Part shown: positions 31,355-42,001 of the stretch, piece after piece | Position numbering within the stretch: the stretch's first letter is position 1 | How the letters are laid out: every line of letters begins with the position of its first letter | Program-made: the position numbers and the translations under genes | Assembly (NCBI GenBank): GCA_019915135.1 | Contig: JAHLMK010000003.1 | Span: 1,116,001 to 1,180,000 of the forward strand | Length of the DNA stretch: 64,000 nt | Source: Strobilurus pachycystidiatus | Lineage: Eukaryota > Basidiomycota > Agaricomycetes > Agaricales > Physalacriaceae | Direction of reading: 5' to 3' | The notes under the pieces: model-generated | What the model was told of the DNA's origin: nothing | The model's database searches: none | Seen by the model: the letters and a program-made list of their open reading frames with translations, nothing else

Positions 31355-31473
31355 GGTTCTTGGAATCAGATAGTTGTCGTAAATGTGTGTTGCGTAAAAG
31401 TAATCCGGAATCAGGCGTCCCCTATCCAGATTGTCGTTGCCTGAGTTTCAGGCGTAGCATGGGCGAAACAGCA

Positions 31474-32394
31474 TCAAACCTGCTTGCCCGTAGTCGAAAA
31501 CAGGCTAGCAACGAGCCTAACCCATTGTAGTGAGAGTGGGACAGCATCAATCCTGTCCAGTTGTAGGCCGCCAAGTAGGAAACCAAGTCGCGCCCTAAGG
31601 CAGTAGTAGTGAAAGCGAGGCAGCATCAAACCTGCCTGCCTGAAGTAGTAGACCAAAAGCGCCAAAATGGCGGACGTAGGCGAGAATGGCGGAGGGTTGA
31701 TTGAGAGTTGTGGCATGTCAGCAAGAGGATCGCCTTTGATGTCGCGGACTACTTGGAAGAACTCTGGCAGTGTTCCTGCCACTGGATTGGTCCTTGTGGC
31801 AACCGGTTTGTACTTCTGAGCCGCAAAAACATCAACAGGCGTACTCGCGTCGGCAATGGAATGGTTCAGGGCATCAACCTCGCCTATGACCTGGGCAAGG
31901 TTGACTTCGTAGTGAGGGTTTTGATTGATTATAGAAGCAAGGGCAGAATGAGTGGAAGGAATTGGAACTGGGATACTGATTGGAACCGCCTTTGGGGCAG
32001 GCGCAGTATCTGCCAATGAGTCTTCGGCGCCATATGTGGCGGCTGCTAAGACAAAGGCTTTTGTTGTGAATGAGGTAGGCAGATCAGACTGTACTGCAGA
32101 ATTAACAGCACTGTCTGAAATGCCTGCGATAGAGATTGAGAATCCGGGTATAGTTGTGGAATCCTTGAAGAGTGATGGCTCTTCTAAAGGTTTCCCGAGT
32201 CGAGGTGTCCTAGGCGATGTATCCGTTGCATGTGTGACCGTAATAAACAGAGCTAAATGTTCGTCAGTGGTGTCTTCCATTAGTTCCATGAATCCTTCAG
32301 CGTGTTGGTGTCCAGAAGTCCGATATCCGATGCGTCTAGTGCAGGCGCAAAGCGGGCATTCCCTCGCGCATGCGTAGGAATAGTAACCACCCAA
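31474..32394 (-). pseudogene. Element Y pol stub
   Basis: On the minus strand, in the -1 frame relative to gag-protease and overlapping it by about 115 nt. It keeps only the N-terminal part of Pol: KYKPVATRTNPVAGTLPEFF and GDPLADMPQLSINPPPFSPT match KYKPVALKTKAHLGTLPEEF and GDPLAGMPELVPDPPPFVPT of X Pol. Just after this point the homology stops and all of RT, RNase H and integrase are missing. The last part (31474-31660) runs into a degenerate short repeat. No slippery heptamer like that of X is seen in the overlap. Confidence 0.75.
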
Positions 32395-34562
32395 TCCGAG
32401 TTGGGATCATGCAGTGTTATTGTCTGCTGCCCATCCATATAGTTTTGAACCAAGCTTTCCGTCAACACCCCAAATGGGCGACCCAGTAGGATGTCGTAGG
32501 CGACACCCCGCAGAACGTGGACTTGTAGGAAAACAGTCATTCCGCCTATGGTGAAAGGAACGTTTCGACACATTCCTAGAGACTGGTCGACGCCTTGGTT
32601 TGCTGATTGGACGGCAATCCGTGTTGTGCTGTCCATTGGCAGCTTCAACTTTTTCCAGACTCTGTCGGACATTGCAATGACTTGAGCTCCGTCGTCTAGG
32701 ATGGCTTCCACCTCACAAGTATGGCTGATTGTGGGTGTTATGGCTCGCAAAGCTAGCGATTGAGCCCCAACCACTACGCCTGTATCCTGGAGTGAGGAGT
32801 AGAAAGCGTCGAGTGTGTCGGTTGACGGAGTCTCATCGATCTCCATCACAGTGAGCACAAGGGTATCCGCCATTGCCTGAGGCTCGCCTAGTGGTACCCG
32901 TTTGTTTGACACCATCTCTCTAAACTTTTTGCGGAGTTCAGGAGAAAGGACAAGAAGATCCTTTGTGGAGATAGTCGTTGAGCCTTCCATGATTTGCTGC
33001 AGGACGTTCCTAATGGTCTCTCCGTCTTCCTGAACAATAGGCGGCTGCGTCCGGTACTGTCGGGTCTCCTCTGGTTCTGCGGCCTTCTTCTGGGAAGCTA
33101 AGAATGGATTCCTAGCGTTGCTGCTGGTAGGCTCCGGCTGTGATACTTGTTTCGGCTCTGGTACCTCCTTGATCTGTGTGGTTGAAGGTGCCTTGGAAAT
33201 TGGTACCAAATCATCATCAGGTACCTCCTCGATGCGCGAAGTTGTAGGCGCTTCCCGTGCAGTCTCTGCCTTGCCTGCCTTGGGAATGCTGGTAGTTGAA
33301 GGCAAGGGTGGAGCTGCTTTTGGGTTCCGGAGGTCAGACGCGCGGGCCACTACTCTCTTGCCGTACGGGATAGGTGGGGCAAGTTGTGTCCCTCGCCTAG
33401 TTGTAATATAGGCAGCCTCAACTGAGGCATCCCATATCTGCGGCTTTTGTGTATACTCCGTGGAGATCAAGGTAGCAGATTGCGGAATTCGTGAGGCGCC
33501 TGCTGATCCCGGTGGTACTACCTCGACAAGGAAGGTGTTGCCTGTACCAGCTGGCGGAGTGATACCGGGATTAGCAGCATTCCAGGCGACGATGCGCTCG
33601 TAGAGTGAGCCAGGGCCCCTAGGCCAGTTCCGACTGCCGTCTCGCATGACGGTTTTGCCGACATTGTCAAGTTTGACAACACCACTAGCCACAGCATTTT
33701 TATGGATGTCGCAAACATTCCAGTTTGCACAGACCCCACCACAGAAGCAAGAGTTCTTCTTCCTAGGTGGATACAATGGAGTCATATTGGCTCCTGTCGC
33801 AGGCGAGGATCCCGATGATGTCTGCGCAGCCGTGAACGTGTTGACTGTGGCGAGATTGGCTGCTACTAGAGCCTCGACTATAGCTGTTGCAATTGTCTTT
33901 GGCTCTAGTCCCTCCAGTTTCACTGTTGCCTTTGCCGACGTTTCGGTAGCAACATAGGTGGACGTTCCTGACAGGCAGAATTCTGCTTGTGTGATGAGGT
34001 CTGTCAGGGCGTGAGGTCGTGCGGGCGAGTGATCTGGGAACTTGATCTCGAGTCGCCTGTTGACCTTCTCGCGTAGAGCACTTCCAAGGCCCCTGACGTA
34101 TAGGCGGGAAAGCTCTGCCGCAGATGCGATGCCCTCGTCTTCTAGCGCAAATCCCACTCTCTGAAAGGAGCGAGTGTAGTCGCCTAAAACCTTTAGGTCC
34201 TGTGGTGGAGTATTCGCCTTCTGCTTGACAAGGTATTCCAAGTCTGACAGCTCATAGCGCCCTACTTCGCGCGAACCAGGGTACTTATCCAGCGCTGCCT
34301 CAACAAAAGGCTTCCAAGTAGGATGAATAATGAGACCGGATGCGAGGTCTGTGTAGCTCTTGGCTACCGCCATGCGTTTCCAGAGTTCTCGTTCGTCGGC
34401 TGGGAGATAGTGGAGTGAGTACTCCACCCATTCTTCCTCTTTCTTCTTTCCTGTCTCCGTGCAGAGACGTTTGACATCCTCCAAGTAGTCGGCTACATCT
34501 TTTGGATTGCCTGTGAAGGCAGGTGCCGATTTACTACCTCTGCCTGGCATAGTTTTTGACAT
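32280..34562 (-). CDS. Element Y Gag-protease
   Basis: One long frame holding both gag and protease, unlike X, where they are separate. First ATG is 34560-34562 (MSKTMPGRGSKSAPAFTG). The frame is open further up, almost to the primer-binding site, without an ATG. Features: capsid-like region (WVEYSLHYLPADERELWKRM), a cysteine cluster CFCGGVCANWNVCDIH in the nucleocapsid position, long Pro/Ser/Thr linkers, then the protease with active site AILDDGAQVIAMS and YDILLGRPFGVL. The residue after the catalytic Asp is Asp-Gly rather than Ser/Thr-Gly. Frame intact, so it could still supply particles. Confidence 0.8.
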   Translation of the reverse strand: MSKTMPGRGSKSAPAFTGNPKDVADYLEDVKRLCTETGKKKEEEWVEYSLHYLPADERELWKRMAVAKSYTDLASGLIIHPTWKPFVEAALDKYPGSREVGRYELSDLEYLVKQKANTPPQDLKVLGDYTRSFQRVGFALEDEGIASAAELSRLYVRGLGSALREKVNRRLEIKFPDHSPARPHALTDLITQAEFCLSGTSTYVATETSAKATVKLEGLEPKTIATAIVEALVAANLATVNTFTAAQTSSGSSPATGANMTPLYPPRKKNSCFCGGVCANWNVCDIHKNAVASGVVKLDNVGKTVMRDGSRNWPRGPGSLYERIVAWNAANPGITPPAGTGNTFLVEVVPPGSAGASRIPQSATLISTEYTQKPQIWDASVEAAYITTRRGTQLAPPIPYGKRVVARASDLRNPKAAPPLPSTTSIPKAGKAETAREAPTTSRIEEVPDDDLVPISKAPSTTQIKEVPEPKQVSQPEPTSSNARNPFLASQKKAAEPEETRQYRTQPPIVQEDGETIRNVLQQIMEGSTTISTKDLLVLSPELRKKFREMVSNKRVPLGEPQAMADTLVLTVMEIDETPSTDTLDAFYSSLQDTGVVVGAQSLALRAITPTISHTCEVEAILDDGAQVIAMSDRVWKKLKLPMDSTTRIAVQSANQGVDQSLGMCRNVPFTIGGMTVFLQVHVLRGVAYDILLGRPFGVLTESLVQNYMDGQQTITLHDPNSDWVVTIPTHARGNARFAPALDASDIGLLDTNTLKDSWN

Positions 34563-34819
34563 TGTAGGCGGAGGTGTGAAGGTGAAGTCGAAGTTGTGGA
34601 ATGGGAGTAGTGGCGATAATTGTAGGTTGGATAATGAATCTGCTAGTCGATCCAAGTCCTCTGCTGGTCGAGGGAAAGGTCGTGCTACTGGTGCAGCAGT
34701 GTCGCGAGTGACACGAGTCTTTTTGAGAAATCGGCCTTTCTCGTCTCGTTGTGGTGACGAAGCTCGCTTCGCACGTCTGGCCAGATTTCGAGCTAGGCGG
34801 CTCGAAGATGTGGATTATG

Positions 34820-34839
34820 CCCCCTCGCGGTGGGCTCCA
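34820..34839 (-). promoter_or_regulatory. Primer-binding site of element Y
   Basis: Complement reads TGGAGCCCACCGCGAGGGGG, 2 nt after the Y 5' LTR; identical over 20 bases to that of X. Confidence 0.6.
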
Positions 34840-34841
34840 CT

Positions 34842-35438
34842 TGTAGATGCCTAAACGGTCCTGTACAAGAAATATGTACGCGTGGGGGATACCCCAATAT
34901 CCAAGAGACTAGCTCGAGGATAGGCGAAACGTGCTGCGCGATGCGGAATGTGTAGGCAAGGTGTTCGCCTACAGTGAAGGGAAACGGCAAGTGATGCTCA
35001 GGCGGAGTGTGTCACCTGAGATCGAGTGAGGCGAGGGAGTTCGCCAAGTGAGAGTGAGCAGTATCGAGTGAAAGTGGGTGATATCTAACTGAGTAACTAC
35101 TACAAGTGTGTCGCCTTAAATCCAATACTCTGCGTAATCTCTCTTCCTTGCGGAACTGTCCAGGCGAGCATCGGTCTTCCTCGCCTATACTGTCAAGCGA
35201 GGTCTTGCCTGAACTTCGCCTGTGTGGATCAGAGATGGCCCACCACTCCTCTATCCGGGCTCATCTAGTAGCGAGTACTGCGGAGTAGTGGAGCGGGCGG
35301 TGTGCGCTTCCTGTCCGAGCGACGCGGCTCATGTCTTGGCAGTATGGTCCCTTCGGCCGAAGGTCCCTCGCCTGAGGCATGCGCCTAGTATGCCGACAAC
35401 AGCTGAGTTCCCTCCTCAGGGAGAACTCAGTCTGTACA
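34842..35438 (-). repeat. Element Y 5' LTR
   Basis: 597 bp, nearly identical to the copy at 30526-31122 (for example A for G in the ATCCAAGAG/ATCCGAGAG segment), pointing to a recent insertion. Confidence 0.85.
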
Positions 35439-35442
35439 GCAC

Positions 35443-36388
35443 CTCAACCCAAAGACCTGGAAGGTCCCGAAATAGTTCAAGGACGTCACAACCCTTTTGG
35501 GGAAACAATCTTCGGAGCTGTCAAGGACTCCGAACCGACGCCTTCCGCTATGCCGATCGATCATGATCCACGATCAAGGACCACCCCGAAAGCAGGGTGT
35601 ATTACCACTTTAAGAAAGCACTCCCCCGTAGTGTCTGCGCTCGAAAGGACGTTCTTAACGATCTCCATCCAACCTATTCACAAGAAAGCAGGTGTCCGTA
35701 GGACCTTGCAACATAAAGATACCTAAGGATCGAAGTCCTTATCGGACCTTGATCTCCTGGGCACAAGGATTGTACCATACCGCCAAGGTGGCGTATATGG
35801 CTAAAGGACCAAGCGGCCTGTCGCAGTTGTTCCGACCAGGGATAGCCAATAAGAATCCAGCTCTTGTATGACTCGAAAGTCCGATGTATCCGATCCTAGA
35901 ATAGATGCTTACTCAGTAGGAACCCACCAGTAGTATAAAAGGGCCCAAAGGACCCATATTTCGGTAGCTTAGAGCCCCCTCCAGTAGCCGCTAGTCAGAC
36001 GCAGCCGTTGTAGTGAATCTATCTCGAGTTTCGACTCATTTCTGCAAAGTACCCAAAGACCCCAAAGACCTTTCCAAGATTTAAAGACATCAGGTGTTGC
36101 CAAACTCCTTGAAAGACTCAAAAGAACCTTATTCCGACGTACCAAGTCGAGTACCAACGAATCTACTTGGTGTTAGAACCTTGTATTCGCAAGAAGGCCG
36201 GTTTGCAAGTGGTTCTGCCCTGCACTCACGCTCTTTCGTGAAGTACTTCTTTGAGGAATAAGTTGAGTTTGAACGAGTGTTGTCAACGTCTGAGACACCT
36301 TTTCGGAACCTTTGGTCCCGGTGCAAGACACTAGAAGTTTGGTTTAAGTGCAAGAAGGAGTCCTTATCGTTAGCAGTCCAGTGCGTAA
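35443..36388 (+). repeat. X1 3' LTR, second part, truncated
   Basis: Resumes after the GCAC duplication and follows the X LTR to about 36388 (CAGTGCGTAAA). There it changes to Crypton-like gene sequence. About 365 bp of the LTR end are missing. A few small indels relative to the 5' LTR (35821, 36249, 36301). Confidence 0.8.
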
Positions 36389-38225
36389 ATCCAAGGATTG
36401 CCTAGTGTGAGACGTCAATTTACAACACTGGGAAAAAACACAATAATACCTGCTTCGGAACTGGGGAGCGTACGTTGGTACCGTACTGACCTCCTTCACG
36501 CTTCCATCCAGGCGACTGGTCTGCTCTTCTTGAACTCTGTTGAGCGAAGAATTGTTATGTGATAAGTGATCACAATTGCGACAGAAAAGTAGGTACAAAC
36601 CCTTGTTTTTCCTGAAGATAACCGAGAAGATGCCGAGGAAGATGTTGTTTGATTTTCGATTCAAAGCCAGCTTTCTTGAATGCACGTGCATACATGTTAT
36701 ACAAGGCACTGTCGGAATACGGCACCTCGGGATCTGACCCAAAGAGAAGACGGATCTGTCATAGTCATCATGTGAGGTTGTTTAAGTAGAGCAAGGTATG
36801 AAGGACGTACACGACGCCACGATCTATTGGAGGTCCAATCAATATCGTATTTCCCACAGAGATCGAAGCAGTCAAAAAGCCAATGGAAGTAGATGACGAT
36901 GCCACCCAGCGGACACATTGTCGGGTCTCGATGGGCGATGAAGGTCGTGTACACGGGGTTTACGACCTGACGAAATGTCAGAATTATATAAGTCCTCTAT
37001 GACGATGAGTTGAGGCTCCATACCGTTCGTAGTCCTCGTTTACCAGCCTTTTCTTCGCCTTGCATACCAAGAATGGCAGGGATTTCCGTCTGGCGGTTGG
37101 GATGAAGCAGCGTGTAGCTCTGAATCTCACACAGCTTCAATGCACGTATATCATCACCTCGATTTCCACTGGCGCTTCGACTTCCAGGCATTATCAGACC
37201 CTTCTTGTCAAATTTCGGGCGTTCTGCAGTATGCTCAATGTAGACGAGCAGCGCGTGGTCGTCGATGATCTTGTCTCGCAGTTTTCCCGAGCCCAGGGCA
37301 GAAACAAGGAATCGCTGTTGTTGAGCAAGTCAGTACCGAGCAGAAGCAGAAGATGTCAACTTGTTACCTCCCAATCTCGCACTACAGCTGATTGTGTCCG
37401 TACTCCCCCAACACGTCAGTTTTGTTCGTATCGATTTGCAGCTGCAACGCGGACTTGGGTCTGATAGGCGTCATGCTCCTCGGCATCTAGTAGAAAAAGG
37501 ATTAGATTCAGTAAACGTCAAGGCATGTCGGATGATAAACATGTACCAAACTCTTCATCTCCGTCACCTTCGTCATCGTAACCCAGTACTTCTTGAGCAG
37601 TGTCGCCGTTGAAGTCTTCCAAGAGTTCGGCGTCTTCAGGCCATCGATTCGCTCCTCTATGGTCGTAGGGTAGCGCGGCCCAACGGTTGGCGCCGGCGTA
37701 TTCCACCAATAGGATTCTGGCAGCGAACATCGCCCTTGGCTGCAGTAATCCGAGTCGCCTCAATGATTGCCACGTCGGTGCTCAGCTGACCCGAGAGTGG
37801 GGGCAGGCGCAAAAGAGATGGGTCAATATTTGCATCAGCAGTAGCGGTGAGGTCGGAAGATGATGGGGACGAGGTAGCTGGGAGGTTGGAGGAGGATGGA
37901 GACAAAGAGGACGACGGTGCCGGGCCAGCAGAGGGAAGGAGAGCAAGAGCAGCAATGATCATGTCAATTTTCTCTTTGAATAAGCCTTCGCTGACGCCCC
38001 GCTCCTCAACGAAGTACCTGACAAAATGATAGAAGCCAGAAACACCAGTCTTCCCGTTGCGCAAGAGAGTATCCGTCTCCTGGCTTGACATGGCCCAGCC
38101 GAAGACGGTGTGCATCAATTTGTTGAGCCCATCCTCCCATAGATCGTCTCCATTGGAAGGGCCTGCATGCAGAGAGGGATCACAGCAGAATACACCGAGT
38201 GGGTCGGTACCATCGGCACTCGCGG
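36389..38225 (-). pseudogene. Ndc10/GCR1-domain (Crypton-like) gene, middle fragment
   Basis: Minus-strand exons of the same gene as 12492-13320. From the N-terminal side: GLNKLMHTVFGWAMSSQETD, a Ser/Pro-rich linker, AARILLVEYAGANRWAALPY, then the Ndc10-like region with FIAHRDPTMCPLGGIVIYFH, LLFGSDPEVPYSD and KIKQHLPRHLLGYLQEKQG. This last resembles the HxxRH-type part of fungal tyrosine-recombinase-like proteins. Next, EEQTSRL continues as GWKREGGQYGTNV only after a one-base frame change (about 36505-36515), so the gene is already broken within this piece. The usual Tyr-containing end is not seen. It is bounded by the truncated X1 LTR on one side and the X2 3' LTR on the other. Confidence 0.65.
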
Positions 38226-39894
38226 TGATGTGCAAGTTCGGAATAGACCTCTGAAAAAGAAGCTATCGTCTAACCACACTATCAATCCTTATCACAACTA
38301 ACACTCCTTGTAAGGGAGATGGGGTGCACAAAGGTTCGAGAGAACAAGGTGCTTTTGGGTAATGGAGAAATAGAGATGTATTCCGAATCGCTGTAGTTAA
38401 ACTACGAGTTGTTTTTGGGGGTGTAGGGATTCTGATCGAAATGACACAAGAAAACCTTGAAGTCGTAGGCCGAACCTCTTGACGTATGAAGACCTTAAAC
38501 AGCGCGAGGCAATGTAGCTTCTACCTATCAAGTGCTCTGGTGTACAAGGACTTTGTCTTGGAATCGTCAGGCCGCTACCGCAGGTTTTACGCCACTGGAC
38601 TGCTAACGATAAGGACTCCTTCTTGCACTTAAACCAAACTTCTAGTGTCTTGCACCGGGACCAAAGGTTCCGAAAGGTGTCTCAGACGTTGACAACACTC
38701 GTTCAAACTCAACTTATTCCTCAAAGGAAAGTACTTCACGAAAGAGCGTGAGTGCAGGGCAGAACCACTTGCAAACCGGCCTTCTTGCGAATACAAGGTT
38801 CTAACACCAAGTAGATTCGTTGGTACTCGACTTGGTACGTCGGAATAAGGTTCTTTTGAGTCTTTCAAGGAGTTTGGCAACACCTGATGTCTTTAAATCT
38901 TGGAAAGGTCTTTGGGGTCTTTGGGTACTTTGCAGAAATGAGTCGAAACTCGAGATAGATTCACTACAACGGCTGCGTCTGACTAGCGGCTACTGGAGGG
39001 GGCTCTAAGCTACCGAAATATGGGTCCTTTGGGCCCTTTTATACTACTGGTGGGTTCCTACTGAGTAAGCATCTATTCTAGGATCGGATACATCGGACTT
39101 TCGAGTCATACAAGAGCTGGATTCTTATTGGCTATCCCTGGTCGGAACAACTGCGGACAGGCCGCTTGGTCCTTTAGCCATATACGCCACCTTGGCGGTA
39201 TGGTACAATCCTTGTGCCCAGGAGATCAAGGTCCGATAAGGACTTCGATCCTTAGGTATCTTTATGTTGCAAGGTCCTACGGACACCTGCTTTCTTGTGA
39301 ATAGGTTGGATGGAGATCGTTAAGAACGTCCTTTCGAGCGCAGACACTACGGGGGAGTGCTTTCTTAAAGTGGTAATACACCCTGCTTTCGGGGTGGTCC
39401 TTGATCGTGGATCATGATCGATCGGCATAGCGGAAGGCGTCGGTTCGGAGTCCTTGACAGCTCCGAAGATTGTTTCCCCAAAAGGTTGTGACGTCCTTGA
39501 ACTATTTCGGGACCTTCCAGGTCTTTGGGTTGAGGTGCGCAGGTCTTGGGTCGCTCAAACTGAACCGCCTGGAGACCTTTGGACCCTCCTTGGGTGCGAA
39601 TGGTTATAGCACATCGTCTGTAGTACAAGGTACACGCAAAGGTACGGGATCTTGAAAGGGATCCAACGCGCGGATAAGGATATTCGGATGAAGGTGATCG
39701 AAGGTTTCGATCGCGCCTGTCCTAAAGGACTTGTTAAGGCGCCTGGACCTTGTCCTGGAGGCTTGCCCGCGTCAAGGCAGTAACTCCTGCGTGCTCTATC
39801 CTAAGTACTTGACTGGAGGTTCCTAAGGTCTTTGGGCTGTTCAGGAATCGCAAAATTCCCCGTTTCTAGTACTGGAATAGTACCCTGCGTATCA
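38226..39894 (-). repeat. X2 3' LTR
   Basis: 1669 bp; differs from the 5' LTR by one G in AAAAGG(G)TTGTG and a handful of substitutions, so the insertion is young. Confidence 0.9.
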
Positions 39895-40091
39895 TCTCCC
39901 CTTGACTTATGAAATGTCGTCCGCGACATAGTCCTTAGTGGTTCAGAACCTTTATCCTGGGTACCAGGCCGCCGTGACGAAGTCCCTTTTGGTTTCTATC
40001 GCCCGATGGACCCTCTTTTGCCTAACTTCGTTCCGTTATAAAAGGTTCTGGGACTTGTCCTCAGACCTTTCATTCCTGCCTTTATCCTATC

Positions 40092-41626
40092 ATGGCTCCC
40101 AAAACTTGGACCCCCATCGCAAAACTGCTTCCCACAACGCCGCACGTTCCGTCCGCGAAGGACCTGATCACTACGCGCGACCTTGGTGCTGGTCTTGTCG
40201 CTTATGCGCTCGACTACGACCCTCCAGCCAACACACCCGACTTCCTTATGTACCTCGGCATGCATCTTACGCTCATCATTCCCAAGGTCCATCGTCTGGA
40301 CCTCAAGAAGGCGTGTTCGAATCCCGACGTGGCACTGGAGATCACCGGCTATGTTGACAAGATCATGGAGAGAGTCCTTGTGTGTACTCCTTTGCTGTGT
40401 TCTTTTCCTGATCCTGACTTCATCCTGTCCTTGTTTTCTTTAGGCCGTCGCCCATGACCTTCGCACCTTTCCGAATGGTTCCAAGGTGTCGACGGACATG
40501 GCGGTGTTCTTTTTCAACCTTCGCCTCTATGTAGGGATGCTGGTACACCTGCTGGGGATTCACCCTCAGACGCCGACGCACCACATCGCTCATATCCTCC
40601 AACCTTTGGTGAGCAGCTGCAAGAAGGCGTCTAATGCCCACTTCCCTGGCCTGTCCCCGGGTCACCCTATGCATCCGGATAACGCTTATTTCAAGCCGGA
40701 CAAGCTTGAGAAAGGCAAGGTATGTCCGTTCGTTACTCGTCGGTTTCCTACTGTAACCTTTGGATGTCTTCGCTTAGAAGACGAAGAAATCGCCCGAGGT
40801 CGTTACCGAGGCCATGGAGAAACGAGCCGAGGCGGGAGACGGCGACGTCGCGATGGATCCCGACTCTTGTGCGCGCTTCTTTCGTCCGGAGTACTTTAAT
40901 TGGGCTGACGATGTGGCAGCTGGCGAGAGCGACGGTGAGGACTCCGTTGTCGTCGTCGGTGATACTGTGCGCTCAATTTCTTTGCCAGTCTCATCTTCCT
41001 TTATTGAAGCCTTTCGCCAGCTCCAACTCGCCAATTCCTTGTCAAAGGAAGCCGAAGCGGTACGTTCCTTTGAATCCTATGTTTGTCCCGGACGTCCTTA
41101 TGACTTCTTTAATAGTCATCTTCCGTCCGTTACCTTCCTTTCGCAGCTCTTCCCGGTATGGACATTAACGCCCGTGTTTACCAGAAAGCCCTTCAAACCT
41201 TGGGCGCGATCAATGGTCAAGAAGCTCCTCCTAAGCGTAAGCTTAACGATGAGAACGCTCGCCGGGTTGTAAAGGCGGCCCGGCCTTCGACCTTTGGGGT
41301 CGAACCCGTCGTTCTTAAACAACTTGAAGGCGGTAAGGTGCTTCTTCCTCGCTCCTTGGTTTGCCTTGTTGATTCCTGGTTACTTCCCCTTAGCGAACCA
41401 GTACATCAATGGTCTGTCTGCTGCCTTGGCCCAAGTCCACAAGCGTATGTCAAGGTTGTCTGGTCTTGACGATCCCAACATCTCGCCCAACTTGGTCATT
41501 TTGGAACGCCAGTACCGGCACGACATTATCTCGACCTTCAACGAGATTCGGGGTCGTATCCAAGTCTTGCAGTCGACTCGCGACCTTTATATCTCGGCCT
41601 TAGACGCGATAGACCAGGCTCAGTAG
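40092..41626 (+). CDS. X2 antisense accessory gene 1
   Basis: Same gene as complement 28433-29967. Exons 40092-40373, 40444-40719, 40778-41059, 41116-41332 and 41394-41626 give 430 codons including the stop. Splice sites and protein are essentially unchanged from X1. TATA box at about 40037-40044 on this strand. Confidence 0.72.
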
Positions 41627-42001
41627 ACTACAAGGTCCTTCTTTAGCTTAGCTTTCGCCAAGTCTTAACCAGTACTACTCATAGTTTTTCTCTACTTCGT
41701 CTTTATACTGGTTTCGGATTTCTTCTCTACTTGTAGGAGCGGTAGTCACTTTGTTTCCTTAGACTACTCTAGGCCCAGTTGGTGCATAATCCAACTCCTT
41801 TCGATTTGAACCCTCAAAGTTTCCTGACCGCCTCCTGGTAGGCCTAAGATCGAACTTAGTTCGATCGGCTATCGCCGATCGTACCTACCTTTAGATTGGT
41901 GGCGCCTAAACTTTGTCCTTTTATCGGCGTGTTCGGACCTTCTTGACTGGCGGAGGTTTTCTTTTAAGTCGGTCGTGGCGACAGGAATCTCATCTTTGAT
42001 C

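Larger units (their letters stand above)
30526..35438 (-). mobile_element. Ty3-type LTR retrotransposon Y, internally deleted
   Basis: 4913 bp inside the X1 3' LTR, flanked by GCAC (30522-30525 and 35439-35442). Two LTRs of equal length (597 bp). In minus orientation: 5' LTR, primer-binding site, gag-protease, a stub of pol, antisense TATA and small frame, polypurine tract, 3' LTR. RT, RNase H and integrase are absent. The pol stub is clearly related to the N-terminal part of X Pol, so Y is a non-autonomous relative. Confidence 0.88.
13321..36388 (+). mobile_element. Ty3-type LTR retrotransposon X1 with nested insertions
   Basis: Full-length copy of family X in plus orientation, inserted in the Crypton-like gene. 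Order: 5' LTR (13321-17112), primer-binding site, gag, protease, pol, spliced sense gene, two antisense genes, polypurine tract, 3' LTR (30166-30525 plus 35443 to about 36388). Domain order protease-RT-RNase H-integrase places it in Ty3. Nested insertions: a miniature LTR array and a hAT-like MITE in the 5' LTR, and element Y in the 3' LTR. All coding frames of X1 are open. The 3' LTR lacks about its last 365 bp, so no target duplication can be read. Confidence 0.9.

Noticed and set aside
32280..32394. GGGTTTY-type slippery site in the gag-pol overlap of element Y
   Set aside because: The frames are related by -1, but no in-frame X XXY YYZ heptamer is seen in the 115-nt overlap.
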